A DNA stretch of 64,000 nt from Helicobacter cappadocius (GCF_030688855.1 NZ_JAUYZK010000004.1:1-64000), one strand, 5' to 3'; positions 1-6,206 are shown, counted from the stretch's first letter. The notes: generated by a model not told the origin, from the letters alone. A program made the numbers and translations.

Positions 1-108
1 GCTGAATGTAAGTCAGTCCTTTAGGAGCGTAGCGGGTTTTTAATCCGCGTAGTGATAAGGATTCAACCCTGTTGAATCCCATAAACATAATATGATAGGA
101 GCTAAAAA
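1..108 (+). promoter_or_regulatory. Structured leader, copy A (left-truncated)
   Basis: First copy of a leader that recurs at 387, 671 and 1464. Two hairpins are visible: stem 32-38 with 42-48 (loop TTT) and a perfect 9-bp stem 59-67 with 71-79. It ends in CCATAAACATAAT followed by AGGAGCTAAAAA and an ATG at 109. The promoter part (TTGACA and most of the palindrome seen in the other copies) is cut off by the window edge. The role as a cis-acting RNA leader is inferred from its repetition and hairpins. Confidence 0.6.
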
Positions 109-147
109 ATGGAAGAATTTCTAAATAAATTTATCAAAAATCCTTGA
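109..147 (+). CDS. 12-codon ORF behind leader A, probable remnant
   Basis: The ATG follows the conserved AGGAGCTAAAAA ribosome-binding site, and the frame reads MEEFLNKFIKNP then TGA. The stop overlaps the TTGACA of the next promoter (144-149). The other leader copies drive peptides of 28 to 82 aa, so this is more likely a gene truncated when the toxin-like locus arrived than a functional peptide. No function is proposed. Confidence 0.25.
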   Translation: MEEFLNKFIKNP

Positions 148-172
148 CAAGGATTGAAAAAAATTATATAAT
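144..172 (+). promoter_or_regulatory. Consensus sigma-70 promoter of toxin-like locus 1
   Basis: TTGACA at 144-149, a 17-bp spacer and TATAAT at 167-172, matching both consensus hexamers exactly. Predicted transcription start is near 179, directly before a small 5' stem-loop (184-188 with 192-196). The same TTGACA-17-TATAAT arrangement recurs at 7142 and 7780. Confidence 0.8.
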
Positions 173-179
173 TATGTTA

Positions 180-344
180 TCAAAGGTTAAAAACCTCTGA
201 AATAAGAAGGAAGGAGATACAGATGAGAAAATTAGATTTGATTATCGGCCTAATCAATTTAATAACTGCTCTGATATTGTTAATCAAACAAATAACCTAG
301 CAGAAGGAGGGGAAACCCTCCTTTAAATTCATATCTGTATCTCT
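180..344 (-). ncRNA. Putative antisense RNA to toxin-like locus 1
   Basis: On the minus strand an extended -10 (TGA then TATAAT, plus-strand 351-359) would start transcription near 344. The RNA would begin with the anti-RBS copy and run across the toxin ORF. The 3' end is not determined; the left limit given is only the toxin transcript start. The call rests on promoter geometry shared with the loci at 6600, 7224 and 7863. Confidence 0.4.
223..300 (+). CDS. Small hydrophobic peptide, type I toxin-like (locus 1)
   Basis: A 25-codon ORF beginning MRKLDLIIGLINLITALILL and ending in a lysine-containing tail, so one short membrane-spanning helix with charged ends. The start is set by AAGGAGAT six bases upstream. 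The message would start near 179 with a 5' stem-loop. After the stop there is an 8-bp hairpin with a GAAA tetraloop (304-323), then ATCTGTATCTC at 333-343, the exact complement of 214-224, which covers the ribosome-binding site and the first two bases of the start codon. This layout resembles AapA/IsoA and hok-type toxins; the peptide itself is not similar to AapA as I remember it. Toxicity is inferred, not shown. Confidence 0.65.
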   Translation: MRKLDLIIGLINLITALILLIKQIT

Positions 345-386
345 GTGAAAATTATATCAAAAAATAACAAAACCTATAAAAACGAC

Positions 387-511
387 TTGACAATTCAGCA
401 TTAGCTGAATGTAAGTCAGTCCTTTAGGAGCGTAGCGGGTTTTTAATCCGCGTAGTGATCAGGATTCAACCCTGTTGAATCCCATAAACATAATAGGAAA
501 GGAGCTAAAAA
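387..511 (+). promoter_or_regulatory. Structured leader, copy B, with promoter and palindrome
   Basis: TTGACA at 387-392 is followed by a 17-bp spacer that is almost entirely a palindrome (ATTCAGC, ATTA, GCTGAAT at 393-410) and by TGTAAG at 410-415 as a poor -10. The transcript would then carry hairpin 1 (435-441 with 445-451), hairpin 2 (462-470 with 474-482), the constant CCATAAACATAAT and the SD AAGGAGCTAAAAA. The palindrome could be an operator or a further RNA hairpin. A second -10-like TATAAA lies just upstream at about 376. Confidence 0.6.
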
Positions 512-598
512 ATGGAATGGGTCATCATCATTTTACTCATAGCCAATTCGATACTGCTTATAGCGGATTGGCTAAGAGACAAAAACAAGAAGCACTAA
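512..598 (+). CDS. 28-aa single-pass membrane peptide behind leader B
   Basis: Begins MEWVIIILLIANSILLIADW and ends in a basic tail (LRDKNKKH), giving one transmembrane helix with a positive cytoplasmic end. The SD AAGGAG lies seven bases upstream inside the conserved leader tail. There is no antisense TATAAT and no anti-RBS copy downstream, so it is not built like the four toxin-like loci. It resembles more the 39-41 aa membrane peptides at 6714, 7367 and 8017. Function unknown; a small holin- or toxin-like role is possible. Confidence 0.5.
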   Translation: MEWVIIILLIANSILLIADWLRDKNKKH

Positions 599-604
599 GC
601 AAAA

Positions 605-657
605 AAGCGGATTTTTAATCCGCGTAGTGATAAGGATTGGTAAGAATCACATAAACC
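605..657 (+). repeat. Partial leader copy without promoter (B')
   Basis: Contains hairpin 1 in its perfectly paired form (GCGGATT, TTT, AATCCGC at 607-623), the constant GTAGTGATAAGGATT, a weakened second hairpin and CATAAAC. It lacks the promoter, SD and ORF. It runs straight into the promoter of leader C. Confidence 0.55.
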
Positions 658-670
658 TATAAAGACCGAC

Positions 671-796
671 TTGACAATTCAGCATTAGCTGAATGTAAGT
701 CAGTCCTTTAGGAGTAGCTTAGGGTTTCACTCTAAGCTACGATAAGAACTTGCCTTTAGCAAGTTCCATAAACATAATAAAAACAAGGAGCTAAAA
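671..796 (+). promoter_or_regulatory. Structured leader, copy C
   Basis: TTGACA at 671-676, the palindromic 17-bp spacer, TGTAAG at 694-699, then a 27-bp hairpin at 714-740 (9-bp arms GTAGCTTAG/CTAAGCTAC, loop GGTTTCACT), a second hairpin at 746-766 (GAACTTGC/GCAAGTTC), CCATAAACATAATA and AAGGAGCTAAAA. The hairpin at 714-740 is the exact reverse complement of the one in copy D (1507-1533). Confidence 0.6.
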
Positions 797-1024
797 ATGA
801 ATCAAACACAAAAAGCCGTATATAAAACAAACGCGGACAAAATCGCTAGAGAGTATGGCAATGCTATAGAGATGTGCAAAGCTATAGGCATCCCTTATGG
901 GACATACAACTCACTTATTAGAAGTAAAAGAAAAAAAAGAATCTTCCAAAAACAAGAGGTAAAAAACGCCTTTTATAAACTCATAGATGATGGGTATATC
1001 GAATATATAGGAGAAAGCAAATGA
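797..1024 (+). CDS. 75-aa hypothetical protein, possible small DNA-binding protein
   Basis: Starts at the ATG behind AAGGAGCTAAAA. The middle (about residues 20-45: EMCKAIGIPYGTYNSLIRSK) could form a helix-turn-helix, with a basic stretch SKRKKR after it. The next gene starts at 1021, overlapping the stop by four bases (ATGA), so the two are translationally coupled. I recognise no family. A regulatory role in the mobile element is an inference from size, basic patch and context. Confidence 0.55.
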   Translation: MNQTQKAVYKTNADKIAREYGNAIEMCKAIGIPYGTYNSLIRSKRKKRIFQKQEVKNAFYKLIDDGYIEYIGESK

Positions 1025-1269
1025 AAACTTTAAGCTATAGCATACAAGCTATCGATGGGCTTAAGAATATCGTCAAAATGCAAACTGAAACTATTAATAC
1101 ATTAAGTGAAAATATCGGGCTATTAAGAGAAGAACTCACCAATCTTCAAAAACGAACTTGTGATTTGAATGCTCGTTTAGTTGAAATAGAAGATTGGACA
1201 GATGAGAGGCGTTTAGTGGAGGATAACTGCTTATCCTCCATAGCCTCGCAGACCGATCGCTTTATGTGA
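1021..1269 (+). CDS. 82-aa hypothetical coiled-coil protein
   Basis: Coupled by an ATGA overlap to the gene before it. Residues about 20-62 are a heptad-rich helix (METINTLSENIGLLREEL-like pattern, then NLQKRTCDLNARLVEIEDW), indicating a coiled coil. No membrane segment and no catalytic motif. The last codons run into a stretch that looks non-conserved, so the natural end may have been altered. Family not recognised. Confidence 0.5.
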   Translation: MKTLSYSIQAIDGLKNIVKMQTETINTLSENIGLLREELTNLQKRTCDLNARLVEIEDWTDERRLVEDNCLSSIASQTDRFM

Positions 1270-1353
1270 GCATAAGCGAACATAGCGATACTGGCATAGG
1301 GATTCCAGAAATGTAGATAAGGATTTGAGAATCCCAATACCTCTAAAAAGGAC

Positions 1354-1453
1354 TTGATGATGTGGCAAAGCCACAGAATGTCTGAACTTTAGGAGCGTAG
1401 CAGGGCTTTGCCTTGCGTAGTGATAAGGATTGGCAAGAATCACATAAACCTAT
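1354..1453 (+). repeat. Partial, diverged leader copy (D')
   Basis: TTGATG at 1354 is followed by a different palindrome (TGTGGC, AAA, GCCACA at 1361-1375), TTTAGGAG, hairpin 1 with changed but still paired stem (GCAGGGC, TTT, GCCTTGC at 1400-1416), GTAGTGATAAGGATT and CATAAAC. No ORF follows; it leads into leader D. Stem differences from copies A, B and B' are compensatory. Confidence 0.5.
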
Positions 1454-1463
1454 AAAGACCGAC

Positions 1464-1589
1464 TTGACAATTCAGCATTAGCTGAATCTAAGTCAGTCCT
1501 TTAGGAGTAGCTTAGAGTGAAACCCTAAGCTACGATAAGAACTTGCCTTTAGCAAGTTCCATAAACATAATAAAAACAAGGAGCTAAAA
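1464..1589 (+). promoter_or_regulatory. Structured leader, copy D
   Basis: TTGACA at 1464-1469, palindromic 17-bp spacer, TCTAAG at 1487-1492, the 27-bp hairpin at 1507-1533 in the opposite orientation to copy C, the GAACTTGC/GCAAGTTC hairpin, CCATAAACATAATA and AAGGAGCTAAAA before the ATG at 1590. Confidence 0.6.
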
Positions 1590-1838
1590 ATGAATCTAAG
1601 CTATGAAAGACAAATGGCTATAGCTATCTCTCAGTCCATTATTCAAAAATATGGAGTGGTTTTGAGTGTTAAAAACCTTGCAGAGATTTTGGGCATTGGA
1701 ATGCAAAGCTTACAAAATAAACTCTGCAATCAAGACAAAGATATGCCCAAATACACACAGCTAAAGGGTAAAAAAGTATTTATGGCAAATGATATTGCTG
1801 AATGGATGATCAGCAATGATCTCAAATTTCCAAAATAA
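1590..1838 (+). CDS. 82-aa AlpA/excisionase-like HTH protein
   Basis: The pattern VLSVKNLAEILGIGMQSLQN (about residues 28-47), followed by a short segment with a conserved-looking Lys-Lys-Val-Phe and ending DIAEWM, fits the small winged-helix fold used by AlpA-type regulators and phage or element excisionases: an N-terminal 'xxxAxxLGIs' helix pair, a wing and a C-terminal helix with a tryptophan. It starts behind leader D and is followed after 13 bp by the next ORF. Likely a regulator or recombination directionality factor of the element; assignment is by pattern only. Confidence 0.5.
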   Translation: MNLSYERQMAIAISQSIIQKYGVVLSVKNLAEILGIGMQSLQNKLCNQDKDMPKYTQLKGKKVFMANDIAEWMISNDLKFPK

Positions 1839-1851
1839 ATAGGAGCTAAAA

Positions 1852-2181
1852 ATGGCAAAAAATAACAGAATATTCGCACTTTATGAACTTGATAAAAAAA
1901 TCTGCACGATGATAGTAGATATTCAAAAAATAAGCGATAGCTTTGGCTATGAACATGCAAATTTATGGAGTGGCAAGGGTGAATTTGATGAAATACAAGA
2001 GCTTCAACAAGAATTTGATGTGCTAAGGCACAAAGGCAAAATCCTCATTAGTGAATTATTTGATTTCAAATATCAACTCAATAAATATCAAGCCAATAGA
2101 GAAAAAACTCATTTTAACGAGATAAATAGATTTTTTGGCAAATCAGAAGAAGAGATAAAAGAAGAGGAAAAAAACCAATGA
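1852..2181 (+). CDS. 109-aa hypothetical helical protein
   Basis: Start chosen at the ATG behind AGGAGCTAAAA. The sequence is almost all helical and charged; about residues 40-75 (EIQELQQEFDVLRHKGKILI) look like a coiled coil, and the tail is very acidic and basic (KSEEEIKEEEKNQ). No membrane segment. Its stop overlaps the helicase start by four bases (ATGA at 2178-2181), so it is probably made together with the helicase. Family not recognised. Confidence 0.6.
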   Translation: MAKNNRIFALYELDKKICTMIVDIQKISDSFGYEHANLWSGKGEFDEIQELQQEFDVLRHKGKILISELFDFKYQLNKYQANREKTHFNEINRFFGKSEEEIKEEEKNQ

Positions 2182-3575
2182 AATACGAAGAGTTTATCGC
2201 TAAGAAAAAGCCAAAAGTTGGCTATAGCGGGTTTGATATAAATCAAGAGTGGCTCAATCCTAATTTATTTCCCTATCAAGTAGAGATCGTAAAAAGGGCT
2301 TGTAAAAAAGGTAGGTACGCATTATTTGTAGATACAGGACTGGGAAAATCAATCATGCAAATGAATTTTGCCTATGCGGTTGTGGAATATACAAATAAGC
2401 CTGTGCTGATATTAGCCCCTCTAGCAGTGGTGTTTCAAATGCAAAAAGAAGCTTTGAAATTTGGATTTAAGCTCAATAGGATTACAGAGGATACTAAAAT
2501 AGAAAAAGGGATTTATATTACAAACTATGAGCAATTAGAGAAGATAAAAACGCAGGAGTTTATAGGCGTGGTGCTAGATGAAAGCTCTATATTAAAATCA
2601 TTCACAGGTCGCACTAAGAATGCTTTGATAGAGAAATTTGCACAAACTCCTTATAAACTCGCTTGTTCTGCGACTCCTAGTCCTAATGACTTTATGGAGC
2701 TTGGCAATCATAGCGAATTTTTGAATATTTTATCAAGACTTGAAATGCTATCTAGGTTTTTTATCAATGATACATTTGATACAGGAGAATGGAGACTTAA
2801 AAAACACGCTCAAGATAGCTTTTGGTCATGGGTGAGTGAATGGGCAGAATGCGTGAATAGCCCTTCTGATTTGGGCTATGATGGATCTAGCCATATTTTG
2901 CCCCCACTATATGAAAGCATCTATTGTGTGCAGTTTGATGATGTGAAATATATGCAAGAAGGAGTGCTTTTTAGCTTTAACGAACAAAATGCCACCACTC
3001 TAGCAAAAAACAAAAAAGCATCTTTGGAAAAAAGAATAGACAAGCTGATGGATATTCTTATGCAAAATGTCTATCCTCATCTAGTGTGGGTGGATACCAA
3101 TATAGAAAGTGATGAGGTCTTTAAAACCATCAAAACAAAACGACCTCATCTAAAAATAGCACAAATCAAAGGAAGCGATAGCCCTGAATCTAAGGCTAAA
3201 GTCCTCAATGATTTTGCAGAAAATAGAATCGATGTACTTATCACTAAATCTTCTATCGCTGGGATGGGTATGAACTTTCAGAACGCTTGTAATATGAGCT
3301 TTTTGGGACTTAATTATAGCTATGAAAAATATTATCAGGCTGTGCGTAGGATGTATCGGTTTGGTCAAAAACAAGCTGTGAATGTGAATATCATCTTAGC
3401 AGATAATGAAATTCCAATATGGGAAAACCTGCAAACAAAAAAATCACAACATCAGGAAATGAAAAAGATGATGACAAAATCTATCTGTGAGAATAAAACC
3501 TTATCTAAAAGCGAAGTTTATGTGCCAAAAACACTTCCCTTGCCATCATTCCTAAGGAGTGAAAATGCGATTTAA
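2178..3575 (+). CDS. Phage-type SNF2-like DEAD/DEAH-box helicase
   Basis: A 465-aa superfamily 2 ATPase. Motifs in order: Walker A DTGLGKS (52-58), Ia LILAPLAVV (78-86), Walker B LDES (133-136), motif III SATPSP (164-169), motif V SSIAGMGMNFQ and motif VI QAVRRMYRFGQ near 385-395. The RRxxRxGQ form is typical of Swi2/Snf2-like translocases found in phages and prophages. It likely moves along DNA for replication, recombination or chromatin remodelling of the element. It is shorter than chromosomal SNF2 helicases and has no extra domains. It is followed within 1 kb by a methyltransferase, a pairing common in phage genomes. Confidence 0.85.
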   Translation: MKYEEFIAKKKPKVGYSGFDINQEWLNPNLFPYQVEIVKRACKKGRYALFVDTGLGKSIMQMNFAYAVVEYTNKPVLILAPLAVVFQMQKEALKFGFKLNRITEDTKIEKGIYITNYEQLEKIKTQEFIGVVLDESSILKSFTGRTKNALIEKFAQTPYKLACSATPSPNDFMELGNHSEFLNILSRLEMLSRFFINDTFDTGEWRLKKHAQDSFWSWVSEWAECVNSPSDLGYDGSSHILPPLYESIYCVQFDDVKYMQEGVLFSFNEQNATTLAKNKKASLEKRIDKLMDILMQNVYPHLVWVDTNIESDEVFKTIKTKRPHLKIAQIKGSDSPESKAKVLNDFAENRIDVLITKSSIAGMGMNFQNACNMSFLGLNYSYEKYYQAVRRMYRFGQKQAVNVNIILADNEIPIWENLQTKKSQHQEMKKMMTKSICENKTLSKSEVYVPKTLPLPSFLRSENAI

Positions 3576-3747
3576 AGAAAAATATCTCACTTTAAAAGAT
3601 GAGGTGATAAGGGGCAAAAAGGCAGATTATAACAAAAGATGGTTTTTTGAATTTGGCGGTAAGATTTATCAAAGACTTTCTTTTGAAGAGGCATATAAAA
3701 GAGGGTTTCAATATCCTTGTATAGATATAGTGGCAAAGAATGGGTGA
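3565..3747 (+). CDS. 60-aa hypothetical protein
   Basis: Start taken at ATG 3565, with AAGGAG at 3554-3559; a GTG two codons earlier is inside the SD and is unlikely. It overlaps the helicase stop by 11 bp. The protein is basic at the N-terminus with aromatic residues in the middle (KRWFFEFGGKIYQRLSFEEA). No family recognised; genes of this size beside phage helicases are often small modulators, which is only context. Confidence 0.5.
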   Translation: MRFKEKYLTLKDEVIRGKKADYNKRWFFEFGGKIYQRLSFEEAYKRGFQYPCIDIVAKNG

Positions 3748-3784
3748 TTATATCAATAATTGCTAAGTTTCTTTTTTTCAAATC

Positions 3785-3954
3785 ATTTGCCAAAAGAAAA
3801 AAGGGTTTATCCTCCCCTAACCCCTCCTTAGCCCCAAAAAAGAAAAAGTCTTCGCCTTTTCTTTTTTGGCAAACAAGGAGGGGGAGTTCGCCTTTTTCTT
3901 GTAACCCTACAAAAAACGGGATTTTGCACTTCTGCAAAACCTAATCCGTTTTTT
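3785..3954. repeat. Nested long inverted repeats, candidate origin or strong terminator region
   Basis: The 290-bp gap before the methyltransferase contains several perfect inverted repeats: 3834-3846 with 3857-3869 (13 bp, loop 10), enclosed by 3821-3829 with 3875-3883 (9 bp), and outside that a near match of AAGAAAAAAGG with CCTTTTTCTT. A second structure follows: 3911-3919 with 3946-3954 (AAAAAACGG/CCGTTTTTT) around an inner hairpin 3922-3928 with 3933-3939. These could be a replication origin used by the Rep-like protein, or terminators. The tail CCCATAAACATA at about 3988 matches the leader family. Confidence 0.5.
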
Positions 3955-4038
3955 ATAGGACTAAGAGGCGAACGAAGAGTTACCTACCCCATAAACATAT
4001 AGCAATTATTGATAAAAAACAATGTAAGGAAAAATAAA

Positions 4039-5025
4039 ATGAGTATCAAAAATGATGATAGTATGTACTACTACGATGATAAAAAACAAATTGCTATTTA
4101 TAATAGCGATTGCGTGGAGTTGGCAAAAACCTTGCCTGATAATAGTATTGACTTTAGTATCTATTCCCCGCCATTTAGCGATCTATTTGTCTATAGCGAT
4201 AGTCATTGGGATATGGGGAATTGTAGCAGTGATGAAGAGTTTTTCAGTCAATATAGATACCTCATCAAAGAGATGTATCGTGTGATGAAGCCTCATCGAT
4301 TGATCGCAGTGCATTGTTGTGATCTACAACTCATTAAAAGCAAAGATGGAATAATAGGGTTTAAGGACTTTCCAGGTCGCATCATAGCAGAGCATATCAA
4401 AGCAGGGTTTATTTACCACTCAAGAGTTACGATCTACAAAGACCCTGTTATAGAAATGCAGAGAACCAAAGCAAATGGACTGCTATATAAACAAGTATGC
4501 AAAGATAGCACAAAAAGTAGGCAAGGAAGATGTGATTATCTAGTCATACTCAAAAAATATTCTAATGAAACAAACCTAGAGCCTGTCAGCAGAGAGGCAT
4601 TTTATGATTATATTGGATCTAGTGTTATCGCCCCTTATAATACTAGGAACAAAGAGGAGTATGAGAAATTTTATAGCATCAATGTATGGCAAAGATATGC
4701 TTCGCCCGTGTGGTTTGATATAGATCAAGGGAAAGTGCTAAATAGTGCTATTGCCAAAGATGATAAAGATGAGAGGCATATGTGTCCTCTGCAGCTTGAT
4801 GTAATACAAAGGGCGATTGAATTATGGAGTAATCCTAATGAAATAGTCTATAGCCCTTTTATGGGTATAGGAAGTGAGGGCGTGGGTGCTATTAATATGG
4901 ATAGAGGGTTTATAGGAAGTGAGCTAAAAAAGAGTTATTTCCAAATCGCTAAGAAAAATATCAAAGATACTATCGATTTGCAAAATCATCTATTTCATGA
5001 TGAAGACTATCCAGAACCCAAATAA
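4039..5025 (+). CDS. Orphan site-specific DNA methyltransferase (beta class)
   Basis: A 328-aa S-adenosylmethionine-dependent DNA methyltransferase. Motif IV SPPF occurs near the N-terminus (YSPPFSDLF) and the AdoMet-binding motif FMGIGS near the C-terminus (about residues 275-280), followed by RGFIGSELKKSYF. The order IV before I is that of beta-class N6-adenine or N4-cytosine enzymes. I prefer the ATG at 4039 with AAGGA upstream; a longer start at 4009 is possible. No restriction gene is adjacent, so it probably protects or marks element DNA. The target sequence cannot be read from the gene. Confidence 0.8.
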   Translation: MSIKNDDSMYYYDDKKQIAIYNSDCVELAKTLPDNSIDFSIYSPPFSDLFVYSDSHWDMGNCSSDEEFFSQYRYLIKEMYRVMKPHRLIAVHCCDLQLIKSKDGIIGFKDFPGRIIAEHIKAGFIYHSRVTIYKDPVIEMQRTKANGLLYKQVCKDSTKSRQGRCDYLVILKKYSNETNLEPVSREAFYDYIGSSVIAPYNTRNKEEYEKFYSINVWQRYASPVWFDIDQGKVLNSAIAKDDKDERHMCPLQLDVIQRAIELWSNPNEIVYSPFMGIGSEGVGAINMDRGFIGSELKKSYFQIAKKNIKDTIDLQNHLFHDEDYPEPK

Positions 5026-5049
5026 AGAAGGGTTTATTAAAGGATAGAT

Positions 5050-5307
5050 ATGGAGTTAGGTATCTTTTGTGATGTATATGAAGAATATATGAACAAAAAT
5101 ACCTATTTAGGTGCGGTGATTCCACTTGCAGGAATAAATGCTCCTATAAGATTAAAAGAGTATATCAAACCTTATATTTTGAGATTTTTTGAAGTAAATA
5201 AGATAGCAGAGGGTTTTTTTGTCATAGCTATCAAATATGAGAAAAAAGCCTTTATGTTAGAGTGCCTTCTAAAAGATGGAATCATAGCTAAAATGGAGAT
5301 ATTTTGA
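5050..5307 (+). CDS. 85-aa hypothetical protein
   Basis: ATG at 5050 with AAGGA seven bases upstream. Mixed alpha/beta composition, no membrane helix, no recognised motif. The stop overlaps the TTG start of the Rep-like gene (TTGA at 5304-5307), suggesting co-translation with it. It may be a small partner of the replication protein, but that is only context. Confidence 0.55.
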   Translation: MELGIFCDVYEEYMNKNTYLGAVIPLAGINAPIRLKEYIKPYILRFFEVNKIAEGFFVIAIKYEKKAFMLECLLKDGIIAKMEIF

Positions 5308-6206
5308 AAACAAAATACAGCATAGGAGTAGATACATTTAGATTTGTCATTTCTAAAGACTCCCTAGAAGTGTTTTTGAGAAAAAAAGATCTTTATGCAA
5401 AAATACGCAAAAGCACACGAAATATCCAAATCCACGAGTATGTAAGCCAAAAATTCAAATCCCAAAAGACACATCACCCCAAGCATCCTTTTGATGTAAA
5501 GTATATCAACCTCAAGCGAGGAAACAAAAGCCTCTCTAATACGATTTTGCTCATTTCTAATTCTATTACTTGCCATCAATACTCTAAAGCCAATAAGAAA
5601 GGCTATGAGCATTATGTAGAAGTAGTATTTGCAGGACTTCATCAACCTAGCAAAAATATAGATTCTTATGTATTTAAGGCACTAAAGGCATTTTTGAAGC
5701 GATTTAAGACGCATTCTTTGGATTTGGCATCTGATTTTGATTATAAGGGGCATCTGAGAGATTTACTCAAACAAACAGGGGCTTTGAATGCTTATATGGC
5801 AATAGGTGCAAGAAGTAGAAATGAGGGGGACTCTATCTACATCAATGAGACCATCAGAAAACACGGGCTAAGAAAAATACTGCTATATGACAAATACAAA
5901 AAGCAAAAATTCTATCACAAAGAAAACATACAACCTGATTTTATACATTGGAAACGATGTGAGATTGTATTAGAGATAAAAGAGAGGTTTTTTAGGTGGA
6001 TAGAATATGATGGGCTAGATGGGGGGATTGCTCTGCTTAATGATATGGCTTTGAAAATGGGGGTTAGAGGGATAATCGGGCTTGATGTGAGTATTCTAAG
6101 CAAACAGATAATGAAGCTAAAAGACCTAAGAAGATCAATAGATTTCAAAGCACTAGCACTGCAACCTAAAAATGCAGATAGGCTAAAAAGTGCTAAAATT
6201 GCCTAG
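5304..6206 (+). CDS. Putative replication initiation protein (Rep_trans / filamentous-phage Rep-like)
   Basis: A 300-aa protein with the succession seen in Rep_trans and RstA/gpII-like initiators: N-terminal GVDTFRFVIS, a central HSLDLASDFDY resembling the conserved 'xDxAxD' strand, ILLYDKYKKQKFY resembling 'iYDKxxe', and WKRCEIVLEIKERF resembling the 'RfExrlK' strand. Such proteins nick a double-strand origin and start rolling-circle replication of plasmids and phages. The start is TTG at 5304, with GGAG at 5295-5298. The catalytic tyrosine is not certain. The hairpin-rich region at 3785-3954 could be its origin. Alternative: another phage replication protein of unknown type. Confidence 0.5.
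   Translation: MKTKYSIGVDTFRFVISKDSLEVFLRKKDLYAKIRKSTRNIQIHEYVSQKFKSQKTHHPKHPFDVKYINLKRGNKSLSNTILLISNSITCHQYSKANKKGYEHYVEVVFAGLHQPSKNIDSYVFKALKAFLKRFKTHSLDLASDFDYKGHLRDLLKQTGALNAYMAIGARSRNEGDSIYINETIRKHGLRKILLYDKYKKQKFYHKENIQPDFIHWKRCEIVLEIKERFFRWIEYDGLDGGIALLNDMALKMGVRGIIGLDVSILSKQIMKLKDLRRSIDFKALALQPKNADRLKSAKIA

Noticed and set aside
1-1589. Repeated leader sequences as a CRISPR array
   Set aside because: Spacing is irregular (about 60-800 bp), repeats are long and carry hairpins, an SD and ORFs, and no cas gene is present.
3717-3944. 75-codon open frame on plus and a 116-codon frame on minus over the same DNA
   Set aside because: Both lie over the inverted-repeat region; composition is low-complexity and follows the repeats, and neither has an SD.
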